From assembly GCA_030667965.1 (NCBI GenBank), contig DAOUUW010000006.1, positions 1 through 40,817 on the forward strand: a DNA stretch of 40,817 nt, given 5' to 3'. A program made the translations under genes and the position numbers. How positions within the stretch are numbered: the stretch's first letter is position 1; each line of letters opens with the position of its first letter. This DNA is from Deltaproteobacteria bacterium. GTDB taxonomy: Bacteria; Desulfobacterota; Desulfobulbia; Desulfobulbales; SURF-16. Shown here piece by piece: positions 8,787-17,305 of the stretch. The notes under the pieces are model-generated. The model worked only from the letters and a program-made list of their open reading frames with translations, had not been told where the DNA came from and ran no database searches.

Positions 8787-9674
8787 ATGAGGCAATTATA
8801 TATATTGACCAAAAAAGCTGTTTTGCTGCTTGCCGTTTTTGCAGGAATGACAACAACAGTCCAGGCGGCCGGTCAGTGGCAGTGGCAGGTGACGCTGGAC
8901 GCCTCCACATCCGGCAAGGCCATGGATATGCCTTCCGCTCTCTACGTGGATGGTGACAAGCAGCGTTACTATGTTGTGGACAGCGGCAATAATCGTCTGC
9001 TTTCCTTTGACAGGGACGGAAAATTTCTCCATGCCTTTACTGCCGAAGGAAGCCTGCAACGTCCCTTTGATATGGTGCGGGATGAAGACGGTATTTTCTG
9101 GGTGGTTGAAAAAGGCAAAAACAGCCTGACTGCTATTGATGTGGCGGCAAAATCGATCACCCCACGCGTGCTGCGCGATGGTGATCATACCATTGTTGCA
9201 GATCGACTGACCCTGGAAAACAATCTTTTTTATGTTCTCGATGCGTCACGTGGCGATATAGCTGTTTTGAATAAAGAGCTTGTCGTGGAAAAATGGTTTT
9301 CATGTGCTGACTGTAGCGGTGGTTTTGTTGATTTTAAGATTGTAAAGGGTACTGTCTGGGCCTTGGATCGATCAGCGAAAAATATCGTTCAACTGGCGGC
9401 AGACGGAAGCCTGAAGTCTTCTTTCTCCGTTGGAGAGCATGCTGCTTTTCCCGTGTCGATGGCCGTCGGTCCGTCCGGTTTTGTTTATGTGCTTGACCGG
9501 CACGAAGGCATTATTGCCGTCTTTGACGCCGGCGGTAGCTATAAGTACAGCTTCCTCTCAGGAGGCCAGATGCGGGGACAGCTTCATTTTCCTGTTGAAA
9601 TTGATTTTGATCCCTGGGGTCGGCTTTGTGTTGTGGAAGAGGGAAATTCCAGGGTGGAAGTTTTCGGTCGCTAG
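8787..9674 (+). CDS. Secreted NHL/six-bladed beta-propeller repeat protein
   Basis: Signal peptide LTKKAVLLLAVFAGMTTTVQA; repeats YVVDSGNNRLLSFDRDGKFL, VYVLDRHEGIIAVFDAGGSY, LCVVEEGNSRVEVF. Confidence 0.85.
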   Translation: MRQLYILTKKAVLLLAVFAGMTTTVQAAGQWQWQVTLDASTSGKAMDMPSALYVDGDKQRYYVVDSGNNRLLSFDRDGKFLHAFTAEGSLQRPFDMVRDEDGIFWVVEKGKNSLTAIDVAAKSITPRVLRDGDHTIVADRLTLENNLFYVLDASRGDIAVLNKELVVEKWFSCADCSGGFVDFKIVKGTVWALDRSAKNIVQLAADGSLKSSFSVGEHAAFPVSMAVGPSGFVYVLDRHEGIIAVFDAGGSYKYSFLSGGQMRGQLHFPVEIDFDPWGRLCVVEEGNSRVEVFGR

Positions 9675-9683
9675 AAAGGAGAG

Positions 9684-10784
9684 ATGACCATGCAATCTGC
9701 TAATAAAATCATCAGCCTTGCTGCACTGTCGATTTTTTGCGTCCCAGGTATATGTGATGCAAAGGTCACAGGCCATTGCGGTAGCTGCCATACCATGCAT
9801 AACAGCCAGGGGGGGCAGGGAGTGGTTGATAATTTGGTATTAGGGGTCATGGATAATAACCTGGATACTCCAAATCCCGCACTTCTCATAAGTAACTGTG
9901 CCGGTTGTCATACCGGATCTAACGGTGGTGGTGCCAACGTTACACCGTATGTTTTTACTATCAGTGAACCAGAATACGGCACAACGGGTACGATAGATGT
10001 TACTTATAGTAATAATACCTTGGCTGGAGGGAATTTCTACTGGGTAACTGTGGGGGATGCCAAGGTACATAATGTGGCCAGTATTGCCGGAGTTGACGGG
10101 ACTTTAGGGGTAACCCCACCAGGGGCCACCGATGGAGTTACATTTATCTCCCAACTCACCTGTGCAAGCAGTACCGGGTGCCATGGAGTTCGTTCTGATT
10201 CAAGTCTCGGCGAAGTTGAATCCATGCTTGGAGCGCATCATAATAACAATATGGCAGTGTGGAAGGATGGAACGACTCTTGCCAAAAGTTATCGTTTTCT
10301 CAATACCATTCAGGGCTATGAGGATGACGAGTTCGAGTACCAGCCTACATCAACACGGCATAATGTGTATTACGGTGTTGCAAGAAACTCTGTGGCAGAT
10401 TCTGCCGGAACTATCAGCAGTTTATGTGCACAATGTCATGGCGATTTTCATAATGGAAGCAATAACGTTATCCCAGGTACTAACACATTTGGAGATGGTG
10501 TGTGGCTGCGTCATCCGACTGACTTTGACATGTTAGACGCCACAACCAGCTCTGAGTATTCCGCTTATACAACATACAGTGTCATTTCTCCTGTCGCGAC
10601 GGAAAATTCTGCGATGGTCTCTTCATTTTCCTCTATTGCAGTTGCGGGTGATGCCATTGTCACTTGTCTTTCCTGCCATCGAGCCCATGGTACTCCCAAT
10701 GATGCGATTTTACGCTGGGATTATAAAGGTTGGCCTACTGCTGGTTATAACGGCTGTGCGGTCTGTCATACCTCAAAAGATTGA
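9684..10784 (+). CDS. OmcS-like hexaheme c-type cytochrome candidate (5 CXXCH + 1 CX5CH)
   Basis: Signal peptide; HCGSCHTMHNS, CAGCH, CASSTGCH, CAQCHGDFHN...LRHP, CLSCHRAH and C-terminal CAVCHTSKD in the same order as remembered OmcS motifs. Confidence 0.85.
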   Translation: MTMQSANKIISLAALSIFCVPGICDAKVTGHCGSCHTMHNSQGGQGVVDNLVLGVMDNNLDTPNPALLISNCAGCHTGSNGGGANVTPYVFTISEPEYGTTGTIDVTYSNNTLAGGNFYWVTVGDAKVHNVASIAGVDGTLGVTPPGATDGVTFISQLTCASSTGCHGVRSDSSLGEVESMLGAHHNNNMAVWKDGTTLAKSYRFLNTIQGYEDDEFEYQPTSTRHNVYYGVARNSVADSAGTISSLCAQCHGDFHNGSNNVIPGTNTFGDGVWLRHPTDFDMLDATTSSEYSAYTTYSVISPVATENSAMVSSFSSIAVAGDAIVTCLSCHRAHGTPNDAILRWDYKGWPTAGYNGCAVCHTSKD

Positions 10785-10826
10785 TTCTCTCTATTTCGGA
10801 TTTCGGAATGCGGATTTTCGATTTTT

Positions 10827-10896
10827 ATAAATTTCTCACAGGCACGGAGTTCACAGAGGTTTTTCTCTGTGTCTCTGCGAACTCTGTGAGATAAAA
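10827..10896. repeat. Palindromic CACAGAG(NN) 9-bp-period intergenic repeat, copy 1
   Basis: tttctcacaggcacggagttcacagaggtttttctctgtgtctctgcgaactctgtgagataaa; similar element at 25882-25955. Confidence 0.75.
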
Positions 10897-10931
10897 TTTC
10901 CCATTCCCAAACCTCTTCCCGGTTTTCTGTC

Positions 10932-12365
10932 ATGAAAAAAATTATACATTTTTCCCATTCTTTTCTCTCTCTCTTTCTCCTCCTCGTTTTTACCGGCTGT
11001 GTTCCCGGAGGTCCTGCCGGTGGTGACTCATTGACCCTTTTTAAATTCCAGGAAACAGGCGGTGAGGCAAGGCTGTCGGTTTTTATGAACCTGAAAGAGC
11101 CTTCAGGGCCGTCAATATGGATGGAAATCGATGAGGTGGAAGTGCTGACCGGCGAGAGGTGGCTGCCGATTGGTACGGCAAGAAAGGAGATCAGTAGCAA
11201 AGAGCTTGGCGCGTCCGGCCAGTTGCTTGTTGCCCGGGGAGGAGTTGATGCAGGCAGTATCAAGCGGCTGCGCCTGAAAATAAATAAGGCGGCCCTTGAG
11301 CGGGACGGGCAGAAAATCTTCCTGGCCCTTGATACCCCTGTCCTGGAAATGGCACTGGCTGATGAATTGACCTTGCGTAAAGGAGAGAGCGCCTGCCTCT
11401 TTATTAGGTGGGATACCTCCTCTTCGGTGCGCAACGTCGCCCTGTTTGCCCCTCAGATGGCTGTTGACCGGCAGTCCATTCCGCTGACAACGGATCTGGC
11501 CTATGTGGCCTGCCCTGATATAGACACCGTCTATATCATCAGAACCGATCAGAACAGGGTGTGCGGCTCCATCGGCGTAAGCGGCGGACCAACGTGCCTT
11601 GAGGTGAATGTGGCCCGCAACAGGCTTTATGTCCTTTCTCCGGGGGAGTCTTCCATTGCGATACTGGAATTAACCTCAAATCGCGCCCTGGACAATGTCC
11701 GTATTCCCCACGTCCAGCAGGCAACATACATGGCTGTCAGTCCGGATGGCGAGTGGGCCTATATCCTTGATGAGCGGGGTGATCAGTTGCTGCGCCTCAA
11801 TCTCGTCACCGGTGTTCTTGCCGACACTGTTCGTCTTGGCTCAAGGCCCAGGTTTATTACCTATCTTGCCAAAGAAAACCTGTTGGCCGTGTCAAGCGCC
11901 TATGCCCAGAAGGTTGTTTTTCTTGACCCGCATACCTTGGCCACGGTGCAAACCATTGCCACAGGCGGCAGTCCGGATGGTCTAGCCGTGGCGGACAACC
12001 TGATCTATATCGCAGAAAGAACAACCAATACGGTGGCCATTTATGATACGATCAGCGGCAGGAGCAGGGCGAGAGTCAATGTGGGCATCATGCCGACAAG
12101 ATTGATTTCCGGCAATAATAATATGTATCTGGCAAATTCAGGTTCCGGCACCATATCGATTTTACGTCCGGGCCAGCTCAATGTTCTGCGTGAGATCCGG
12201 CTGGGCGGCAGGCCGTATGAGATGGCAGTCTATTCTGACCGTCAGTGGTTGTATGTCGGAGACCAGGAGGGTAGGGGCGTAAGTGTTATCGATCTTTCGT
12301 CGAACAGGGTTGTGCGGACAATCGAGCTTGCCGCCCAAACAAGTGGTCTGGCTCTGGTCAACTGA
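10932..12365 (+). CDS. YVTN/YncE-like beta-propeller lipoprotein
   Basis: Lipobox FLLLVFTGCVPGG; repeats DTVYIIRTDQNRVCGSIGVSGGP, GEWAYILDERGDQLLRLNLVTG, NLIYIAERTTNTVAIYDTISG, WLYVGDQEGRGVSVIDLSSNRVV. Confidence 0.85.
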   Translation: MKKIIHFSHSFLSLFLLLVFTGCVPGGPAGGDSLTLFKFQETGGEARLSVFMNLKEPSGPSIWMEIDEVEVLTGERWLPIGTARKEISSKELGASGQLLVARGGVDAGSIKRLRLKINKAALERDGQKIFLALDTPVLEMALADELTLRKGESACLFIRWDTSSSVRNVALFAPQMAVDRQSIPLTTDLAYVACPDIDTVYIIRTDQNRVCGSIGVSGGPTCLEVNVARNRLYVLSPGESSIAILELTSNRALDNVRIPHVQQATYMAVSPDGEWAYILDERGDQLLRLNLVTGVLADTVRLGSRPRFITYLAKENLLAVSSAYAQKVVFLDPHTLATVQTIATGGSPDGLAVADNLIYIAERTTNTVAIYDTISGRSRARVNVGIMPTRLISGNNNMYLANSGSGTISILRPGQLNVLREIRLGGRPYEMAVYSDRQWLYVGDQEGRGVSVIDLSSNRVVRTIELAAQTSGLALVN

Positions 12366-14205
12366 TCGGCAGTTCAATCGTCACCGTGGTGTGGTCATCG
12401 ACTTTGCTGTCCACGGCAATATAGCCATGATGCATATGCATCAATTCACGGCTGACAGTGAGTCCCATGCCCACTCCTTCAGAGGAGGGTTTGGTGGAGA
12501 ATGATGGTTCAAAGACTCTTGGTAGATCATCAGGGGCTATCCCCACACCGTGATCGGTAAATGTCATGCGTAACATTTTCTGACCGTCTTTTCCAATGGT
12601 TTCAGCCTTGATTTCCAGTATCTTCTGTTTATTTTTCTGGCGGAAGCGTTCATTCAATGCCCGGCGGGCATTGTTGAGCACATTGAGGAAAACCTGCTGC
12701 ATCTGTCTTCCGTTTGCCTTGCATAAAGGGATGGCGTCAAGATCGGTTTGAACCGTGGTTCCATCAATTCTGAAATAGTGGCTCATGAGGGCAAGGGCAT
12801 TTTGCAGTATGTCGTCAACTTTGGCAATTTCTTTTGTTTTTGCATCATCCTGGCCGTAGGCAAGAAGGTTTTTGGCCAATCCAGCAATTTTTTCACCTTC
12901 TATAATAATTTTGTGAAACATTTTGTCCCGTTCAAGCTCGAAATCGGGATCGCAGGCGCCATCGGCAAGCACCTGGGCATAGTTGATGATCCCGTTGCTC
13001 ATGTTCCCTATTTCGTGGGCAACGCCGGTTGACATTTCTCCAAGAATTGCCAGATGTGATACGCGAACCATTTCTACTTTTTTGTTTTTTTCCTCCAGCA
13101 AATCATGTTCCAGGGTGTCAATTCTTTCAACTTCAGCCGTAATGTCAAATCCAAGGCAATATATTGATGAAGGCTGATGTTCAGCGGGATTTACGATAAA
13201 GCGACAACGCAGCCGAGGCTTGGAGATTTCGTTGTTTGTGTACAGTGTGACATCAATGGTTTTTCCCGCCAGCAGGAGAATATCCAGTACGGTTTGATCT
13301 TCAGGTGATTCGGAAACAGATTGAGGTATGATAAAAAGCTCGAGCCAGTTTCTACCTATGAGGTCTTCCCTGTTAAAGCCATATTTTTCAGCAATGTGGC
13401 CATTGATATTCAGTATTGTTCCATCCCTGGAGATTTTAGCCCATATGCCGTTAAAAGAATCGATGACACTTGCAGCAGCATTTTGATATGTCTGTTGATG
13501 GTCGCGCAAAATTCTTCGCTGTTCAAGGAGGTCGGCAATAGAAGCTGTCACTCTTGATATTTCTCTTGATGGGCTCGCTATTTCAATGGTGTCAATTGGG
13601 GAGGATACGGCCAGGGAGCTTTTCTGAATGAGGTCCAGCAGGGGGATAATCATCCTGCGATGGAAAAGAGCAAGAACAATCACAAGTAAAAAAACGATAA
13701 GGCAGGAAGAACCGATAATAATATTTTGAAAACCGATTAATTTCTGTTTGGCATTGTTGACCAGCACGCGATCGAAAAGAATAAGACGTTCGCCCAGGGT
13801 ACGCATTTCCTGGTTAAGGTTGCGGAAGTTTTCAGTATCAGAATTTCCTCCTTCAATTTTTTTCAGCAGGAGGATGATTCCGGGAAGGTCTATTGAATTT
13901 AAAAAGGTAAGTTTGTATTCGTCGCCAATAGAGTTGTTGGAAAGAATTGTGGTAAGATTACTATTCAACTTCTCCATTTCGGTGGAAATACCTGAAAGAT
14001 TGGACTGATGGGGATCTATAAGGGACTCGGAAACCTGCTCCCTGATGATGGAAAATTGAAAAATGAGGCTTTCCGTCTGGGAAATAATGGCTTCATGTTC
14101 CTGGTAGAGCTGGTTCTGGCGCACACCTTGCATGAGTAATGCCCCCAATGCAATCAGAACAATCAGGTAAATTGAGTAAATTGTCGATTTAATTGGAAGC
14201 ATCAT
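12358..14205 (-). CDS. Membrane PAS-domain sensor histidine kinase
   Basis: N-terminal TM, second TM IIIGSSCLIVFLLVIVLALF, PAS NINGHIAEKYGFNREDLIGRNW, H-box GVAHEIGNMSNGIINYAQ, HATPase FTDHGVGIAPDDLPRVFEPSFSTK...GVGMGLTVS. Confidence 0.92.
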   Translation of the reverse strand: MMLPIKSTIYSIYLIVLIALGALLMQGVRQNQLYQEHEAIISQTESLIFQFSIIREQVSESLIDPHQSNLSGISTEMEKLNSNLTTILSNNSIGDEYKLTFLNSIDLPGIILLLKKIEGGNSDTENFRNLNQEMRTLGERLILFDRVLVNNAKQKLIGFQNIIIGSSCLIVFLLVIVLALFHRRMIIPLLDLIQKSSLAVSSPIDTIEIASPSREISRVTASIADLLEQRRILRDHQQTYQNAAASVIDSFNGIWAKISRDGTILNINGHIAEKYGFNREDLIGRNWLELFIIPQSVSESPEDQTVLDILLLAGKTIDVTLYTNNEISKPRLRCRFIVNPAEHQPSSIYCLGFDITAEVERIDTLEHDLLEEKNKKVEMVRVSHLAILGEMSTGVAHEIGNMSNGIINYAQVLADGACDPDFELERDKMFHKIIIEGEKIAGLAKNLLAYGQDDAKTKEIAKVDDILQNALALMSHYFRIDGTTVQTDLDAIPLCKANGRQMQQVFLNVLNNARRALNERFRQKNKQKILEIKAETIGKDGQKMLRMTFTDHGVGIAPDDLPRVFEPSFSTKPSSEGVGMGLTVSRELMHMHHGYIAVDSKVDDHTTVTIELPIS

Positions 14206-14226
14206 GATGTGGTGTCAGTCTATAGT

Positions 14227-14250
14227 TGCCGGGGGGGAATTCCCCCGGCA
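14227..14250. terminator. GC-rich hairpin between nrfD-like and histidine-kinase genes
   Basis: TGCCGGGGG...CCCCCGGCA perfect 9-bp arms, but no clear U-tract on either side. Confidence 0.4.
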
Positions 14251-14273
14251 TGTTGATCTTACATTTTAACAGG

Positions 14274-15530
14274 CTATTTCCTTTCACCACGCCATGTGTA
14301 GACGATCGGAATACGATAGAGTACCGCCCGGTAGACGACGATATACGTAAAGTAGACCATAATCGCGATGCAGAATTCCCTCCAGTGAGGAATGTCCTGA
14401 TACATTTCCCAGTTGTAGGTTATCAGCACAGTGTTCATTCGGTTTAAGGCTATGCCGAATACGGCAAACATTGCTGCAAACCGTGCCAGACCGGCCCGGT
14501 CAGTGCGTATGGCCATGGTGAAGAAAGCAAGCGGGATAAGAGTACCGACGATCATCTCAAAGAAAAACCACATGCCCCAACCGTCAAGCAGGTAGCTCCA
14601 TTCGTTGTCATGGGCAATGGCAGTTATCTTGAGGACAAGATAGGTGATGAGGGCCATGGAGCAGCCTTTACCGAGGCCAATGGTGATTCTGTCAAGATTT
14701 TTCAGGAAATTGTCATCGCAGCGCCAGCTCATGAACCATTTGGTCAGTGCACTGACCACAATCAGCATGGAAAGACCGCCGAAAATGGAGGAGCAGAAAA
14801 AAAGGATCCATTGAAAAGCAGTTGAAATCCATAGCGGATGCAGTTTATGGGGCGCGTAGGTAAAAAGCGACCCCAGCGCACCCTGATGCAGGGTGGAAAG
14901 AATAATACCGGCTACAGTCAGGCCAAGGACGATGCTTTTGACGAATTTTTTCGGTTTCACCCAACCCATCAGCTCGCTTGTCGCCGGAACGAGCTCGGCA
15001 ATCTGCACGGTGAGATAGGTGGCAACATGCCAGGCAACCAGAAAGAGAACGGCGGCGGGTCCGAGGGAGACAAACATCGGGTAGACGAGGCGCCATGGCT
15101 GGCCAAGATCGACTTCAAGAAACACGACTGCAAAGAAATAGCCGAGGAGACCGTTTAACAGGCCAAGTCTTTCAATGGGTTTGAAATCTTTGCGACCGAA
15201 AAGTTCAACCGTCGTGCCAAGCATGAAACCGGAGGCGGAAAGGGGAACCATGACAAATAGGCCCCAGCCAAGAAAAAGGCCCCAGGGATAGTCGTAGGAG
15301 CCGTGGGTTGCCCAGCCGAGACCAAAAAAGAAGCGGCCGAGGAGCAGCGGAATACCAACTGCATAAACTACAGCAAGAAACCAGTTAAAGGGGTTGCGAA
15401 GCAGCTGCTTCATATAGTCCTGGGGACTGAGGCCGAGAAGGAGCTTTTCTTTCACCGTCCAGGGGTTGTTTGTATTTGGTTTTATTAGAGTGTCAATGGG
15501 CTCATAGCCCTCTTGTGCGAGTTTTTTCAT
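14274..15530 (-). CDS. NrfD/PsrC-like quinone-interacting membrane subunit (CbcU-like)
   Basis: Multi-TM protein with NrfD-type segments (NPFNWFLAVVYAVGIPLLLGRFFFGLG; FGRKDFKPIERLGLLNGLLGYFFAVVFLEVDLGQPWR), next to an FeS subunit. Confidence 0.85.
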   Translation of the reverse strand: MKKLAQEGYEPIDTLIKPNTNNPWTVKEKLLLGLSPQDYMKQLLRNPFNWFLAVVYAVGIPLLLGRFFFGLGWATHGSYDYPWGLFLGWGLFVMVPLSASGFMLGTTVELFGRKDFKPIERLGLLNGLLGYFFAVVFLEVDLGQPWRLVYPMFVSLGPAAVLFLVAWHVATYLTVQIAELVPATSELMGWVKPKKFVKSIVLGLTVAGIILSTLHQGALGSLFTYAPHKLHPLWISTAFQWILFFCSSIFGGLSMLIVVSALTKWFMSWRCDDNFLKNLDRITIGLGKGCSMALITYLVLKITAIAHDNEWSYLLDGWGMWFFFEMIVGTLIPLAFFTMAIRTDRAGLARFAAMFAVFGIALNRMNTVLITYNWEMYQDIPHWREFCIAIMVYFTYIVVYRAVLYRIPIVYTWRGERK

Positions 15531-15542
15531 TTCATCACCCTC

Positions 15543-16466
15543 CTATGCCTTGTTGGATTCATCTGTTTTTGCTTTTCGTGTCGCCAGAAGATGGAATCCG
15601 GTGAACAAAGCCGGCCAGATTATCAGAACCATTGGAACCATTGCCAGGAAGTCCTTGACATAGCTGATAATCGGGGCATTTCCCACGTGCATATTAAAGC
15701 CTATTTCCTCAAATGGAACATCTGAAATATACATCCAGGACGTTCCACCCACCTCTTTTTCGCCATAGACATGGTCGATGTATTTTCCGCCACTTTCTTC
15801 AATTTTAGTGTGTGCTTGAGCAACAAGGTCTTTACGTTTGCCAAATGTCATGACGCCCTGGGGACAGGCCTCAACACATGCCGGTGGACGTCCGAATTTA
15901 AGCCGGGTGTCGTAGCACATGATGCATTTTTTGATAATTGGGTTAATGGCGCTTGAGAAGCTGTATGCCGGAATATAGAAGGGGCAGGCAATCATGCAGG
16001 TACGGCAGCCGACGCATACCTTGGGATTGTATATAACAGCGCCTTCGGGTGTTTTGGTATATGCATTAACAAAGCAGGATGTCAGACATCCCGGCTCCTG
16101 GCAATGGTTGCACTGTACTTTTCTGAAGAAAGGACTTTCTCGTCCTTCAACTTCGTAGCGGTTGACAACCGTGTACGCTTTCTCAGTGGTGCGTGGTTTT
16201 TCTCCGCCGTGACCATGCTGGTCAAAGAAGCTGTAGTCGTCAAATGGGATGTCTGGTTCAGGAAGTCCCTGTTCTACATTGCATGCTGCCTCACATGTGC
16301 GGCATCCTATGCATTTTGTCATGTCAACAAGCACCCCCATACTATCCGGGTAGCCGCCGAATGTGCCGCCCGCTGCATCGGCCTTAGTGGCTTTGCCTGT
16401 TGCCGCTGCAGCAAGTCCGCCTGCCAGGCTTCCCTTTATAAAATTTCTGCGGTTTAATTTTTTCAT
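15543..16466 (-). CDS. TAT-exported 4x[4Fe-4S] ferredoxin-type subunit with C-terminal TM (HybA/CbcT-like)
   Basis: Tat motif NRRNFIKGSLAGG; CIGCRTCEAACN, CNHCQEPGCLTSC, CVGCRTCMIACPF, CIMCYDTR...CVEACPQ; TM near C-terminus. Confidence 0.9.
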   Translation of the reverse strand: MKKLNRRNFIKGSLAGGLAAAATGKATKADAAGGTFGGYPDSMGVLVDMTKCIGCRTCEAACNVEQGLPEPDIPFDDYSFFDQHGHGGEKPRTTEKAYTVVNRYEVEGRESPFFRKVQCNHCQEPGCLTSCFVNAYTKTPEGAVIYNPKVCVGCRTCMIACPFYIPAYSFSSAINPIIKKCIMCYDTRLKFGRPPACVEACPQGVMTFGKRKDLVAQAHTKIEESGGKYIDHVYGEKEVGGTSWMYISDVPFEEIGFNMHVGNAPIISYVKDFLAMVPMVLIIWPALFTGFHLLATRKAKTDESNKA

Positions 16467-16508
16467 TCATTTCACCTATATTATTTTGAACTTATTGTTT
16501 GACTGATT

Positions 16509-17030
16509 TTAGTGATGCCCTGAAGCCTTGCCCGGGGCAGGGGCGTATTTACCTGTCCTGTAGAATTTTTCGCCTTTGTCCGTCATTGCGTGGCAATCAA
16601 CGCATCCGTCAGGAGCACCGACTTCCTTGTGGCAGGTGAGACAGTTCAGGTGGTAGACTGCTTTCAGTCCGGGTTTGGCCTTGTGATGCAAGCGGGGCGT
16701 GTTGTAGCTTTTTTCAAGATTAGCGGCAGAAAACGGTTCTGCTGCATGGCAGTCGCTGCACAATGGTGATTCGGCCTCTCCGCTGTTCATGTGACAGGGG
16801 ATGCAGTTCGGATCTTCGGGAGGTGTGCCCGCAGTGTGGTGGTGACATGTGGTGCAGTTTTCAGATGTTGCTTCAATATGCATGTCGTGGTCAAAACTGA
16901 CCCCCTCATATAAACTGCTCAGTCTGTTCAGCTCGAGCACCTGGCCACCGACGGTCATCGGCAGTGAAAGAGGGACCGCCATGGCTAGTATTGCCGCGAG
17001 GCCTATAATTTTCCCTTTTTTAAAACCCAT
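16509..17030 (-). CDS. Cytochrome c3-family pentaheme protein (5 CXXCH; CbcS-like position)
   Basis: Signal peptide; CTTCH, CIPCH, CSDCH, CLTCH, CVDCH; 'VSFDHDMHIEATSENCTTCHHH' typical of class III cytochromes. Confidence 0.9.
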   Translation of the reverse strand: MGFKKGKIIGLAAILAMAVPLSLPMTVGGQVLELNRLSSLYEGVSFDHDMHIEATSENCTTCHHHTAGTPPEDPNCIPCHMNSGEAESPLCSDCHAAEPFSAANLEKSYNTPRLHHKAKPGLKAVYHLNCLTCHKEVGAPDGCVDCHAMTDKGEKFYRTGKYAPAPGKASGHH

Positions 17031-17139
17031 TTCCTTTCTCCTTAAATTGGAATGTACTAAAATTCAGGCACGCAAAAAACAAGCAGCCTATTAATTTAAT
17101 AGCAGGATTTACCCGCATTTTTGGTCGGCATGGCGTTTA

Positions 17140-17155
17140 TGCATAAAAAATGCCA
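17140..17155 (-). promoter_or_regulatory. Candidate sigma-54 (-24/-12) promoter upstream of the pentaheme/FeS/NrfD operon
   Basis: Minus-strand TGGCATTTTTTATGCA: GG and GC dinucleotides at canonical spacing relative to TGGCACGN4TTGCA, ~110 bp upstream of the start at 17030. Confidence 0.5.
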
Positions 17156-17305
17156 CATTTTTTATGATCAGGTAGATGTGAAAGGGGAGTGGCTGTTTGT
17201 CGAATAAAAAAATGGAAAAAAAGGATGAATAATGCCTCATTCTGAGACAGGGGGTGATATGGTGAGACGGAAAAGTGTGGCATGGAGTGTTGCACGCCGC
17301 ACTTT

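Noticed and set aside
8722-8790. Possible GEMM (c-di-GMP/cGAMP) riboswitch upstream of cytochrome-locus genes, as known for Geobacter cytochromes
   Set aside because: I looked for the GGGCAAACC / GGGACGCAAAGCC-type core in the visible leaders and did not see it; the true operon leader may lie left of the window.
10766-11434. 222-aa antisense ORF across the intergenic repeat and YVTN lipoprotein start
   Set aside because: Runs through a palindromic repeat and opposite a clear lipoprotein gene.
17276-17296. TGGCATGGAGTGTTGCAC as a + strand sigma-54 promoter
   Set aside because: GG-to-GC spacing is one base too long and it points at the 3' end of ftsH.
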